Positions 26,071 to 35,730 of a stretch of 64,000 bases of DNA are shown here, piece by piece. The stretch is from the NCBI RefSeq assembly GCF_014649995.1, contig NZ_BMUC01000017.1:62001-126000 (forward strand), in the 5' to 3' direction. The position numbers were made by a program, and so were the translations under genes. Every line of letters begins with the position of its first letter. Within the stretch, counting starts at the first letter, position 1. Source of the stretch: Streptomyces griseoflavus. Its GTDB lineage: Bacteria > Actinomycetota > Actinomycetes > Streptomycetales > Streptomycetaceae. The notes under the pieces were generated by a model, which saw only the letters and a program-made list of their open reading frames with translations, was not told where the DNA came from and did no database searches.

Positions 26071-27729
26071 ATGAGTGTGGACACCAGAACACCCCGCACA
26101 CCCACGGGGGACCGCTCGTCCGGCCTCGACGACGTCCCCGCGCTGAGCATGGTGAAGGTGCCGAGCGATCCGGCGCAGGTCATCGTCAATCACGCCAGCT
26201 TCCGCGTGCAGCTGGGCGTCTCGGCGCGGCGCGCCTCCTCGCCCCGGATCATCCGGTACGCGAGTGCCGTCGAGGACACCGCCCGCATCCCCGTCGTCAC
26301 CAGCATGGGCGCGGCGGGACCGCCCGCCGCCCGCCGCCGTCCCGTCGTCTGGAGCGGCCGGTCCGCCCCCGACGACACCGGCGCCCACCGGCTGCTCCAG
26401 GCCGTGCGGCAGCACGAGGGCGTCCGCCACGCCGACGACCTGTTCACCGACTCCGGAGCCACCCGGGTCCTGCCCCACACGGGCACCGGCCACGACTTCG
26501 ACGACGGCCCGCACACCCAGCCCATCGAGGTCCCGTTCGTCGGCGCCCAGCGCCGCCACGGCGACGGGCCCCTGCTGCCCCCGATGCGCCAGGTCGGCAG
26601 CGCCTACGACGAACCCGGCTACGACCTCGCCCACGACGGCCACCCGGACGACGACGAGGCCGCCCACGACGACGAGTTCGGCCCCGCCGGCCGCCGCGCC
26701 AGGCGGCACGGCGACGACCCCGCCCGGCACGCCTACTACCCCGGCCGCCGGATGAACCTCGGCGTCGTCCTCCTCCCGCTGCGCGTCTTCCTCGGCGGCA
26801 TCTCCGTCTACGCCGGGATGAGCAAGCTCTGCGACCCGCTCTACTTCGAGGGCGGCAAGCGCGGCTCCATGGTCAAGTGGCTCCACAGCCTGCACCCCTG
26901 GGAAGCCGCCGAGCCGCTGCGCCAGTTCGCCCTCGAACACCCCATCGGCTCCGGGCTGGCCATCGCCTTCGCCCAGATCGTCGTCGGTGTCCTGACCGTC
27001 CTCGGCTGCTGGCAGCGCCTGGCCGCCGTCGTCGGGGCGACGCTCTCGGCGGCCCTGCTGGTCACCGTCAGCTGGAAGAGCGTCCCCGTCTACGAGACGC
27101 CCGACATCATCTACCTCGCCGCCTGGTCGCCGCTGATCATCGCGGGCGCCCCCGTCTACTCCGTCGACGGCCGCCTCGCGGGCGGTGCCTGGCGCCGGCT
27201 CGGCCCCCGCGCGGACATCTGGGACCTGCGCGGCTACGTCCTGCGGCGCGGCGTCCTCATCACCTTCGTGGTGTGCGGGCTGACCATGCTCGTCGGTTCG
27301 CTCCTCGGCGGCGCGGTCCGCGACGCCGACCGGGTTGTCGTCCCCGGCCCCGGCGAGGCCCCGCGCAACGAACTCCCCGGATCGCCGCTGCCGGAGGACT
27401 CCGGTGACCGCCGGGAGGAGCGGCGGACCCCGTCCGCCTCCACCTCGCCCACCCGGGGTGCCACGGGCTCCGCGAGCCCGTCCGCCGGAACCACCAGCCC
27501 CGGCGCGACCCAGGGCGCCGGTGCCGCCACCGGCTCGCCCAGCCAGAGCCAGGGCAGCACCGGCGAGGCCCCGCCGCAGCAGTCCACCCCGGCCGACCAG
27601 GCCCCGAGCACCACGTCCGGTCCGACCTCGGGCGGCGGCGACGGCTCCGGAGGCAGCGGCGGCGCCCCGAGCGGGGAGGACGGCGGCTCCTCCAAGCGGC
27701 CCGGGCTGGTGGGCGGCCTCCTGGGGTGA
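26071..27729 (+). CDS. DoxX-family membrane protein with long flanking extensions
   Basis: A 552-residue protein. Residues 1-225 form a hydrophilic N-terminal region rich in Asp/His/Arg. A DoxX-type membrane module follows (about 228-410): LGVVLLPLRVFLGGISVYAGMSKL, then FAQIVVGVLTVLG, AAVVGATLSAALLVTV and a final hydrophobic helix GVLITFVVCGLTMLVG. Residues 415-552 are a Ser/Thr/Pro/Gly-rich extension ending KRPGLVGGLLG. DoxX proteins act in redox or membrane thiol homeostasis in mycobacteria; the role here is unknown. The ATG follows a hairpin-rich leader, and a strong terminator ends the gene. Confidence 0.85.
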   Translation: MSVDTRTPRTPTGDRSSGLDDVPALSMVKVPSDPAQVIVNHASFRVQLGVSARRASSPRIIRYASAVEDTARIPVVTSMGAAGPPAARRRPVVWSGRSAPDDTGAHRLLQAVRQHEGVRHADDLFTDSGATRVLPHTGTGHDFDDGPHTQPIEVPFVGAQRRHGDGPLLPPMRQVGSAYDEPGYDLAHDGHPDDDEAAHDDEFGPAGRRARRHGDDPARHAYYPGRRMNLGVVLLPLRVFLGGISVYAGMSKLCDPLYFEGGKRGSMVKWLHSLHPWEAAEPLRQFALEHPIGSGLAIAFAQIVVGVLTVLGCWQRLAAVVGATLSAALLVTVSWKSVPVYETPDIIYLAAWSPLIIAGAPVYSVDGRLAGGAWRRLGPRADIWDLRGYVLRRGVLITFVVCGLTMLVGSLLGGAVRDADRVVVPGPGEAPRNELPGSPLPEDSGDRREERRTPSASTSPTRGATGSASPSAGTTSPGATQGAGAATGSPSQSQGSTGEAPPQQSTPADQAPSTTSGPTSGGGDGSGGSGGAPSGEDGGSSKRPGLVGGLLG

Positions 27730-27750
27730 CACCCGGCGCCCCCGGGCGCC

Positions 27751-27801
27751 TACGACGGAGGGGTCCCGCACGGACGCACCGTGCGGGACCCCTCCGTCGT
27801 A
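27751..27801. terminator. 23-bp perfect hairpin, bidirectional terminator
   Basis: The 23-nt arms 27751-27773 and 27779-27801 are fully complementary around the 5-nt loop ACGCA. It lies between the convergent DoxX and nucleotidyltransferase genes and is the longest uninterrupted terminator-like stem in the window. Confidence 0.9.
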
Positions 27802-27848
27802 GGGCGAGGCCCGTGAGGGCCGGGCGGCGCGCTCCGCCCGGCCGGTGG

Positions 27849-28580
27849 TCAGCGGCCCTGGGCCGCCAGTTCCTTCGCCGCCTCCGTCAGGTCCTTCGCG
27901 GTGTCGATCGCCCGCCAGTAGGAGCCCTGGGGGATGGGGAACCCGGCGAGACTGCGCTCGCGCGCGAGACGCGGGAACGTGGTGCGTTCGTGGTCACCGC
28001 GCTCCGGGAGCAGACCGGCGAACCCGGCGGAGAACACGTACACACCCGCGTTGATCTCGAACGTCGACGGCGGGGCCTCGATGAAGTCGGTGATGTGACC
28101 GAAGCCGTCGGTGCGCACCGCGCCCCAGGGGATGCGCGGACGGGCCAGCGCGAGGGTCGCCACGGCGTCCCGCTCGGTGTGGAAGTCGGCCATGTCACGC
28201 AGCGAGAACCGGGTCCAGATGTCGCCGTTGGTGGCGTACCAGGGGCGGTCCGGGTGGGGGAGGTGGGCGGCGGCGTACTTCAGGCCGCCGCCGCGGCCGA
28301 GGGGTTCCGTCTCGACGACGGTGGTGACGGAGACGGGCAGCTCGGTGGTCTCCAGCCACTTCTGCAGCACCTCGGCGAGGTGGCCGCAGGAGACGACGAC
28401 GTCGGTGACGCCCTCCTCGGCGAGCCAGGTGAGCTGGTGGCCGATGATCGGCGTTCCCGTGCCGGGGATCTCGACCATCGGCTTGGGCCGGTCGTCGGTG
28501 TACGGGCGGAGCCGGGAGCCCTGGCCGCCGGCCAGGATGACGGCTTGAACGGGGCGGGAGACGGCACGCGGGTCGGTCAT
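27849..28580 (-). CDS. Sugar-1-phosphate nucleotidyltransferase
   Basis: A 243-residue GT-A-like pyrophosphorylase. The signature VILAGGQGSRLRPYTDDRPKPMVEI (lines up at about 13-37, quoted here only to identify the family) gives the NTP-binding loop. The metal-binding NGDIW follows at about 123. It would form an NDP-sugar (mannose-1-P guanylyl- or glucose-1-P-type). It lacks the C-terminal beta-helix of bifunctional enzymes. The ATG at 28580 begins the conserved sequence. Confidence 0.85.
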   Translation of the reverse strand: MTDPRAVSRPVQAVILAGGQGSRLRPYTDDRPKPMVEIPGTGTPIIGHQLTWLAEEGVTDVVVSCGHLAEVLQKWLETTELPVSVTTVVETEPLGRGGGLKYAAAHLPHPDRPWYATNGDIWTRFSLRDMADFHTERDAVATLALARPRIPWGAVRTDGFGHITDFIEAPPSTFEINAGVYVFSAGFAGLLPERGDHERTTFPRLARERSLAGFPIPQGSYWRAIDTAKDLTEAAKELAAQGR

Positions 28581-28839
28581 GACCGGAACTGTACGCGGAG
28601 CCCGGCCGGAGGAAGGGGGGCGTGCCGTGCCGGTGCTGTCCCGGCGCCCGCGGGGAGGGCCGGGCGGGGGGATGCCCGGCCCCGGCGTTCGGCGGGGTGG
28701 CGCCGCGCCCACCCTCCCCCGCTCCCGGCTTCCCTGAGCGGGAGGGACTCCGATCGCCCCGGGGGTGCCTCCCGGGCCGTTGAGGCACGGGGGGAGGCGC
28801 GGCTGCCGCAGTGGGGTGGCCGGGTGGGCGCGGTGGGGG

Positions 28840-29298
28840 TCAGCGGGCGGCCCTGACCACTCCCGTGGCGAAGGAGGTGTCGCAGACCGGGCGGGCGTAG
28901 GACTGGGCCCGGGTCGGGCCGTAGACGCGGACCGCGGCCCTGCCCAGGGAGCGGGCGATCGAGGCGCAGTGCTCGGCCAGCGACGGGCGCTCGTTCACCG
29001 CCTGCTGGAGCTGGGTGAGCGCGGCACCCGGGTTCTCCTCCTGCAGCTCGACCAGCAGCTTGTCGCGCAGCACCTCGTGCGGGGCGCGGGCCGCGGCCCG
29101 CGAGGAGGCCCCGGAGGCGGCGGCGGTGTCCGCGACGGGGAGCACCGGACTCGTGGGTGTGCCCGCCCAGTTGACTCCCGCGACCGCGAGAGTCCCGGAG
29201 AGCACCAGGACGACGGGCAGGACGAGGGCGAGGGAACGGCCGATCCGACGGGCAGGGCCCCGGCCGCGTCGCGTCTGAGGGTTAAGGGAGTGCGTCAC
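28840..29298 (-). CDS. Hypothetical secreted or membrane-anchored protein
   Basis: A 152-residue protein. A basic N-terminus (RRGRGPARRIGRS) and one hydrophobic segment (about 22-42) form a signal peptide or anchor. The exported part has Cys108 (AEHCAS) and Cys139 (RPVCDTS), which could form a disulphide. No family was recognised. The nearest downstream gene is the nucleotidyltransferase, 259 nt away. Confidence 0.65.
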   Translation of the reverse strand: MTHSLNPQTRRGRGPARRIGRSLALVLPVVLVLSGTLAVAGVNWAGTPTSPVLPVADTAAASGASSRAAARAPHEVLRDKLLVELQEENPGAALTQLQQAVNERPSLAEHCASIARSLGRAAVRVYGPTRAQSYARPVCDTSFATGVVRAAR

Positions 29299-29384
29299 GC
29301 GAGTGAGGGTAGCGCCCGGTAGCGGCGATGAAACATTCCGTCACCGTTACGGGGGACGCGGAACGCACAATTCCGGCCACAGTG

Positions 29385-29414
29385 TTGACGCACGTGCTCG
29401 AAATGCCGTATATG
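29385..29414 (+). promoter_or_regulatory. Candidate promoter pointing toward the msiK 3' end
   Basis: TTGACG (29385-29390), an 18-nt spacer and TATATG (29409-29414) form a fair vegetative promoter on the plus strand. No plus-strand gene follows; transcription would meet the hairpin at 29435-29470. Confidence 0.35.
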
Positions 29415-29434
29415 CCGGGGTATTTGTCGACAAC

Positions 29435-29470
29435 GTGAAGGGCCCCGCGGTGTTCCGCGGGACCCTTCAC
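29435..29470. terminator. msiK terminator
   Basis: Two 16-nt arms (GTGAAGGGCCCCGCGG and the complementary CCGCGGGACCCTTCAC) pair with one mismatch around a 4-nt loop, 16 nt beyond the msiK stop on the minus strand. Confidence 0.8.
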
Positions 29471-29486
29471 ATCGATACGGTCGCTC

Positions 29487-30575
<1,089 letters not shown>

Positions 30576-30752
30576 GGTGAATGGTCCCCTTCTACCGGCA
30601 GGAACGTGCCGGACGATCCGAGTAGGAAGGTGATGCCACGACGGGTGTTCCGTTGTGGTGAGGTCCACATGAGTGAACTGGCACAGGACGGTACCTGGCG
30701 TTCACCTGGTTGTCAGCAGTTCCAGGGCGGTGAATTCCGCGGAAACTTTCGA

Positions 30753-31754
30753 TCATGGGTGTGACTGTTCGGTTTCGTGAGGGGGCGAATCGCCCGCGTA
30801 ACGGTCCGCCAGCACCGCCACCGCCGCCGCGACCGCCCGGCGCAGCCCGCCCGGCCCGAGCACCTCCGCCTCGACGCCGAGCCGCAGCAGGTCGCCCGTG
30901 GCCACCGCCTCCGACTCCACGGACAGTTCCACCTCCACCCAGCCGTCCGCGTCCGGCGGTCCCGCGTCCGCGAGCGCCCGCGCCCCCGCCGCCCCGAACT
31001 GCATCGGCAGCAGCTTCCGCCCGCGCGGCGACAACCGCAGCCGGGCCGTGCCCCGCCGTGTCGCCGCCTCCATCCGCCGGGAGGACTCCGTCCAGTAAGC
31101 GGCCAGGTCGAACCCGGCGGGCCGGGCGAACTCCCCGCCCGTCTCCGCCACCGCCAGGAAACGCGACACCCGGTAGGTGCGCACCGCGTCGTCCGCCAGC
31201 GCCACCAGGTACCAGATGCCGCCCTTCAGCACGAGTCCCAGCGGCCCGAGGTCCCGGTGCACCTCCCCGCGCCAGCGCCGGTACCGGGTCCTGAGCACCC
31301 TGCGCTCCCACACCGCCCGCGCGATCGGCTCCAGGAACGGCACGGGGTCGGCGTCCCGGAACCAGGCCGGCGCGTCCAGGTGGAACCGTTCGCGCACCCG
31401 CCGCGCCCGCTCGGCCGGCTCGCCCGGCAGGGCCGCCTCCATCTTCAGCTGGGCACTGGCCAGTACGGGGCCGAGTCCCAGGTCGCCGGCCGGTCCCGGC
31501 AGCCCGGCCAGGACCAGCGAACCGGCCTCCGCGTCCGTCAGCCCGGTCAGCCGGGTGCGGTAACCCTCCAGCAGGCGGTATCCGCCCTCCGGCCCGCGCT
31601 CGGCCCGTACGGGGACCCCGGCGGCGCCCAGCGCCTCGATGTCCCGGTAGACGGTGCGCACGGACACCTCCAGTTCGGCCGCCAGCCGGGGCGCGGTCAT
31701 CCGGCCGCGGTTCTGCAGCAGCAGGAGCAGGGAGAGGAGGCGGTCGGCACGCAT
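30753..31754 (-). CDS. WYL-domain transcriptional regulator (DeoR/YafY type)
   Basis: A 333-residue regulator. The N-terminal winged HTH (about 1-60) has LAAELEVSVRTVYRDIEALGAAGVPV. A WYL domain (about 140-220) has GLVLKGGIWYLVALADDAVRTYRVSRF, a degenerate WYL core. A C-terminal WCX-like extension follows. Such proteins bind nucleotides or other ligands. It is divergent from a DUF3224 gene, and an 11-bp-arm inverted repeat lies 19 nt before its ATG, so it very likely represses both. Confidence 0.9.
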   Translation of the reverse strand: MRADRLLSLLLLLQNRGRMTAPRLAAELEVSVRTVYRDIEALGAAGVPVRAERGPEGGYRLLEGYRTRLTGLTDAEAGSLVLAGLPGPAGDLGLGPVLASAQLKMEAALPGEPAERARRVRERFHLDAPAWFRDADPVPFLEPIARAVWERRVLRTRYRRWRGEVHRDLGPLGLVLKGGIWYLVALADDAVRTYRVSRFLAVAETGGEFARPAGFDLAAYWTESSRRMEAATRRGTARLRLSPRGRKLLPMQFGAAGARALADAGPPDADGWVEVELSVESEAVATGDLLRLGVEAEVLGPGGLRRAVAAAVAVLADRYAGDSPPHETEQSHP

Positions 31755-31772
31755 GGCAGTGATTGTCGCCGC

Positions 31773-31799
31773 CGTACCTGACAGGAGGTGTCAGGTACG
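31773..31799. promoter_or_regulatory. Inverted-repeat operator between WYL regulator and DUF3224 gene
   Basis: CGTACCTGACA (31773-31783) and its exact complement (31789-31799) flank GGAGG. The repeat sits 19 nt upstream of the regulator start and 64 nt upstream of the divergent gene. TGACA/TGTCA cores of this kind are typical operators for YafY-type regulators. Confidence 0.75.
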
Positions 31800-31863
31800 A
31801 CGGGGAGGGTGGGGGACGCGGGACGGCCACCGGGCACGTCCGTCACCTCGGAAGGGGACATCC

Positions 31864-32274
31864 ATGCCGACCACCCAGGTCACCGGCCACTTCACCTTCG
31901 CCGACTGGAAGGAGCGGCCCGTCACCCCGGAGGGCACCCTGCCCCGGCTCGCGCACGCCACGGTCACCAACGCCTTCTCGGGCGGCATCGAGGCCGAGGC
32001 CACCACCTGCGACTACTCGATCACCTACCTGACGGCGACGACCGGCGCCTTCGCGGGCATGGAACTCCTCACCGGCCGCGTCGACGGCCGCGAGGGCACC
32101 TTCTCCGTCGAGGAACGCGGCCGCTTCGCCGGCGACGGCACCGTGCACTGCGTGCTGGAGGTCGTCGAGGGATCGGGCACCGGAGAGCTGACGGGCCTGC
32201 GCGGCACCGGTGGCTTCACCTACCGGCACGGCGACACGAAGGTGCCGTACACCTTCGCCTACGAGGTGGAGTGA
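31864..32274 (+). CDS. DUF3224-family protein
   Basis: A 136-residue beta-rich cytoplasmic protein matching DUF3224 (allene-oxide-cyclase-barrel-like fold): VTGHFTFADWKE at the start, GIEAEATTCDYSITYLTATTG in the middle and GTGGFTYRHG near the end. Function unknown. It is preceded by GGAAGGGG and is divergent from the WYL regulator that probably controls it. Confidence 0.85.
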   Translation: MPTTQVTGHFTFADWKERPVTPEGTLPRLAHATVTNAFSGGIEAEATTCDYSITYLTATTGAFAGMELLTGRVDGREGTFSVEERGRFAGDGTVHCVLEVVEGSGTGELTGLRGTGGFTYRHGDTKVPYTFAYEVE

Positions 32275-32359
32275 GCGGACGGGGCCACTCCCACAAGTGC
32301 GTGGCCGGGCGAAAGCGCCACTGTGTACAGTGGACCAGCCTTCGCGCGCGCCGCGCGAC

Positions 32360-32433
32360 GCCTCCTTAGCTCAGATGGCCAGAGCAACGCACTTGTAATG
32401 CGTAGGTCGTCGGTTCGAATCCGACAGGGGGCT
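32360..32433 (+). tRNA. tRNA-Thr (anticodon UGU)
   Basis: A 74-nt cloverleaf. The acceptor stem GCCTCCT pairs with AGGGGGC (one G-T), the anticodon stem ACGCA/TGCGT holds the loop CTTGTAA with anticodon TGT, and the T arm is GTCGG-TTCGAAT-CCGAC. The 3' CCA is not encoded, as usual in actinomycetes. It reads ACA and probably ACG. It stands alone, and no integrase or attachment-site duplication is seen beside it. Confidence 0.95.
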
Positions 32434-32475
32434 CTCTTCAAGATCCCGGGCGGGACGGTCTCCGCCCGGGATTCG

Positions 32476-33366
32476 TCATGTCCGGTGGTCGCGCAGGCGG
32501 CGGGCGATCTCCAGGTCCGCCTCGTCGAGGGGGCGGCCCTCCTCGGTCTCCCAGAGGCAGTTCTGCAGCACCCGTCCGTACGTCCACGCGCGGGCGCGTG
32601 CCCGGTCCAGGGCGAGGACGTCGGTCATGGCGTCGAAGCGCCAGAGGACGTCGCCGGGGTCGAAGTTGTTGGCGAGGGCGGGCCAGAGGTCGAAACCGGG
32701 GTCGCCCGCCAGGGGTTTGGGGTCGATGGCGAGCCAGGGGGCGCGGTCGGAGGCGAGGACGTTCTCGTCGTGCAGGTCCCAGTGCAGGAGGCGGTCGCCG
32801 GGTTCGCCGGCGACCTCGCGCACGGCAGCGGCGCAGTCGGCGACGAGGCGGCGGGCGGCCGGGTCGGGGATGCGGGCCAGGGCGGCGGGGGTCCGGTCCA
32901 GCATGGCCGGTGCGATGTCGCGGAGGTGGCGCATGCCGTCGGGGGCCGGGGTGGTGTGGAGGTGGGCGAGGAGGCGGGCGATGACCAGGACGCCTTCGTG
33001 GACGTCCGGCTGGTGGGCGAGCATCCGGGAGGCGTCGAGGCGTTCCAGGAGCATGGTGCCGGTGGGTTCGTCGTGGTCGAGGAGGCGGACGGCTCCGTCG
33101 CCGTTCCACAGGCGCAGGGCGGTGGGTTCGCCCTCGCTCTCGTGGTCACGGATCTGCAGCTTCAGCACGGCCGGTGTGCCGTCGGCGCGGTCGACGGGCA
33201 GGACCAGGGCGCTGACACCGTGCAGGGGTGGTGCCCCGGTGAGGTGCAGGTCCCAGCGGTTCAGGAAGTCGGCGGTGAGGTCGGGGAGGGCGGCGATGAA
33301 GGCGCGGCCGGCCTCCTTGTTGTACTTCTCCTGGGCGGCGGCGAGTTCCGGGGGGACGTCGATCAC
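32476..33366 (-). CDS. Aminoglycoside/hydroxyurea-type phosphotransferase
   Basis: A 296-residue kinase-fold protein of the APH(6)/hydroxyurea phosphotransferase family. The lysine region is AVLKLQIRD, the catalytic loop is HWDLHDENVL (about 196-205, base Asp and metal Asn), and the DFG-like metal Asp lies in AIDPKPLAGDPGFDL. Family members phosphorylate streptomycin at position 6, or hydroxyurea. No streptomycin cluster is present here, so the natural substrate is open and resistance is not implied. It ends 43 nt past the tRNA gene. Confidence 0.85.
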   Translation of the reverse strand: MIDVPPELAAAQEKYNKEAGRAFIAALPDLTADFLNRWDLHLTGAPPLHGVSALVLPVDRADGTPAVLKLQIRDHESEGEPTALRLWNGDGAVRLLDHDEPTGTMLLERLDASRMLAHQPDVHEGVLVIARLLAHLHTTPAPDGMRHLRDIAPAMLDRTPAALARIPDPAARRLVADCAAAVREVAGEPGDRLLHWDLHDENVLASDRAPWLAIDPKPLAGDPGFDLWPALANNFDPGDVLWRFDAMTDVLALDRARARAWTYGRVLQNCLWETEEGRPLDEADLEIARRLRDHRT

Positions 33367-33409
33367 GTCGGCACGGTAGCCCGGTCGGGCGGCCGGAGGG
33401 GTCCCCTTT

Positions 33410-34384
33410 TCAGGGTTCGAGGACGACCTTGCCCGTGGTGCGCCTGGTCTCCAGGGCGCGGTGGGCGGCGGCGGCCTCGCGCAGGGGGAAGCGGTGGACG
33501 GCGGGGGTGAGTCTGCCCTCGGCGGCTTGGGTGAGGGCGCGCAGTTCGAGGGTGCGCAGGGGGTTGGTGCCGCCGGCTCTGCGCATCATCTCGGGGCCGA
33601 GGACGTTGGTGGAGAGGCCTTCGACGAGGTACGGGCTGTCGCTGGTGACGCCCTGGGAGGACCAGCCGAAGACGATGTGCCGGCCGTGGGGGGCGAGGAG
33701 GGTGACCGCCGTGCGGGCGGTGTCCCCGCCCACGCCGTCGTAGAGGAGGGTGACCTTGCCGCGGTGGGCGTCGAGCAGTTCGGGCCAGTCCGGGCGGGTG
33801 TAGTCGACGGCGAGGTCGGCGCCGGCGGCTCGTGCCCGTGCCGTTTTGGCGGGGCCGCCGGCGAGGCCGATGACGGTGGCGCCGGCGTTCTTGGCGTACT
33901 GCACGAGGAGGGTGCCGATGCCGCCGGCCGCGGCCGGGACGAGGACGACGTCGGCGGGGCCGGGTTCGGCGAACTGGACGATCCCCATGGTGGTGCGCCC
34001 GGTGCCGATCATGGCGACGGCCTGGGCGAAGTCGAGGGGGTGCGGGATCTCGTGGAGGCGGTCGGCCTCGGTGACGGCGAGTGCCGCGTAGCCGCCGGGG
34101 TGGAAGCCGAGGTGGGCGACGACGCGGCGGCCGAGCAGGTCGGCGGGGGCGCCCTCGCCCAGCGCGTCGACGGTTCCGGCGATCTCGCGGCCGGGGACGG
34201 TCGGCAGGGTGGCCGGGGCGGGACCGGGGCCCCGCACGCCCTCGCGCAGGGCGGTGTCGAGGAGGTGGACGCCGGCCGCGTGGACGGCGACGCGGACCTG
34301 TCCCGGTCCTGGCCGGGGGTCCTCGACCTCCTCGTAGGTGAGGTTGTCGGCCGGGCCGAAGGCGTGGAGTCGGATGGCGTGCAT
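33410..34384 (-). CDS. Zinc-type alcohol dehydrogenase/quinone oxidoreductase-like protein
   Basis: A 324-residue medium-chain dehydrogenase. The GroES-like N-terminal domain has GQVRVAVHAAGVHLLD and LPTVPGREIAGTVDALGEG. A Rossmann domain has VPAAAGGIGTLLVQYAKNAGATVIGLAGG (about 150-178, NADPH loop AAAGGIGT). The catalytic zinc ligands are absent, so it belongs to the zinc-independent quinone reductase branch using NADPH. Substrate unknown. It is followed by the phosphotransferase gene on the same strand (43-nt gap). Confidence 0.87.
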   Translation of the reverse strand: MHAIRLHAFGPADNLTYEEVEDPRPGPGQVRVAVHAAGVHLLDTALREGVRGPGPAPATLPTVPGREIAGTVDALGEGAPADLLGRRVVAHLGFHPGGYAALAVTEADRLHEIPHPLDFAQAVAMIGTGRTTMGIVQFAEPGPADVVLVPAAAGGIGTLLVQYAKNAGATVIGLAGGPAKTARARAAGADLAVDYTRPDWPELLDAHRGKVTLLYDGVGGDTARTAVTLLAPHGRHIVFGWSSQGVTSDSPYLVEGLSTNVLGPEMMRRAGGTNPLRTLELRALTQAAEGRLTPAVHRFPLREAAAAHRALETRRTTGKVVLEP

Positions 34385-34439
34385 GCGGGCGTCCCCCGGG
34401 GGTCGGTTCGTGCGCGGTTACGGCCCCCACGGTGCGACC

Positions 34440-35600
34440 TCAAGCTCGCTTGAGGTCAAGGGTGTTCCGGCCGAGGGCGAGGGAGACGGCTGTCAGGGCG
34501 CTGTGGAAGGACACCTCGCTGAGCACGCCGGGTGCGGCGACCTGGTCGCCGGCGAGGTGGACGCCGTCGCCGCGGTCGATGGCGGGCCGGTCGCGCCAGC
34601 TGGTGCCGGGCGGGTCGACGGCGCCGGTGCGGCCGTCGGCGATCGCCTCGCGCCGCCAGGTGACCCGGTCCCGCCAGCCGGGCAGGGCCAGGTCGAGGAG
34701 TTCCTCGGCGCGGGCGGTGCCGTGCGCCTTGGTCTCGTGCGGGGCGATGGGGATCTGGCCCTGGACGAGCTGTTCGCCGGCGGGGGCGAGGGTGCGGTCC
34801 TGCGCGGTGAAGCGTTCCAGCCAGCCGGGTGCGTCCAGGTCGGAGACGACGAACGCGTCGCCGCGCCGGGTGCGTACGGCGAGGTCGATCAGGACGGTGC
34901 GGCCGCTCGGCCAGGTCAGTGAGGTGTCGCCGAGGAGGCGGCGGGCGGAGTCCAGCGAGGTGGCGACGACGACGGGGGTGTCGGTGGGCAGGGTGTCGAC
35001 GCGGGAGAGGGTTTCCACGCGGACGCCGAGGTTCCAGGCGTGGGCGGCCATGCGGTCGATGAGGGCGCCCCAGCCGCCGCGCGGGTAGTGGGCCTCCGGG
35101 GGGAGCCGGGTGGCGCGGCGCAGGCGTTCCTGGACGAAGGCGGCGGAGAGCGAGCCGGGGTCGTGGTGGAAGAGCGCGACCGCCGCGTAGTGGGCGGCGG
35201 CCCGCGCGCCGTCCTCGCCGGCGATCGGGGTGGCCCAGGTGTGGAAGTCGGTGTCGACGGGGGCCCGGTCGGCGCTGTGGCGCAGGAGTTTCAGCAGGGG
35301 AAGCGGCGGGGTGCGGCGGAGGGTGCCGCGGTGGCGGAGCCGGAAGCGGGCCAGTTCCCGGGGCGGTACGGGGGCGAGCGGGCCGATGAGGTCGCGCCCG
35401 CGGAGCCAGGTCCAGTGGGGGCCGCCGCGGTAGAGGGCGTGGGGTCCCTCGTTGGTGCGGTAGGGGCCGTCGCCGGTGCGGGCGCGGCCGCCGAGGGTGT
35501 GGTGGGCTTCGTGGACGGTGACCTTGGCGCCCGCCTCCGCGGCGGTGATGGCCGCGGTGAGTCCGGCGAAGCCGCCGCCGATGACGGTGATGCGCTGCAT
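34440..35600 (-). CDS. FAD-dependent amine/phytoene-desaturase-like oxidoreductase
   Basis: A 386-residue flavoprotein. The dinucleotide loop is ITVIGGGFAGLTAAITAAEAG (GxGxxG near residues 6-12). EAHHTLGGRART (about 32) is the second FAD contact, as in phytoene desaturases and protoporphyrinogen oxidases. The C-terminal FAD motif is DGVHLAGDQVAAPGVLSEVS. No quinone or membrane anchor segment was seen. Substrate unknown. It lies 55 nt upstream of the dehydrogenase gene on the same strand, so a three-gene operon with the phosphotransferase is possible. Confidence 0.83.
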   Translation of the reverse strand: MQRITVIGGGFAGLTAAITAAEAGAKVTVHEAHHTLGGRARTGDGPYRTNEGPHALYRGGPHWTWLRGRDLIGPLAPVPPRELARFRLRHRGTLRRTPPLPLLKLLRHSADRAPVDTDFHTWATPIAGEDGARAAAHYAAVALFHHDPGSLSAAFVQERLRRATRLPPEAHYPRGGWGALIDRMAAHAWNLGVRVETLSRVDTLPTDTPVVVATSLDSARRLLGDTSLTWPSGRTVLIDLAVRTRRGDAFVVSDLDAPGWLERFTAQDRTLAPAGEQLVQGQIPIAPHETKAHGTARAEELLDLALPGWRDRVTWRREAIADGRTGAVDPPGTSWRDRPAIDRGDGVHLAGDQVAAPGVLSEVSFHSALTAVSLALGRNTLDLKRA

Positions 35601-35730
35601 GGCTGGGGTCTCCCTTGCTCGGATGGTCTTCCGGCTGTGCCAAGGAGACGCGAGAGGGCGCCTGGATGTGACATGCGCGGCGTTCTCGCAGGTCGGGGGG
35701 TTTGTCAGTGGTGGGGTGCAGCATGGGCGC

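Noticed and set aside
32360-32433. Integration site of a mobile element at tRNA-Thr
   Set aside because: No integrase, no repeated tRNA 3' end and no change of composition beside it.
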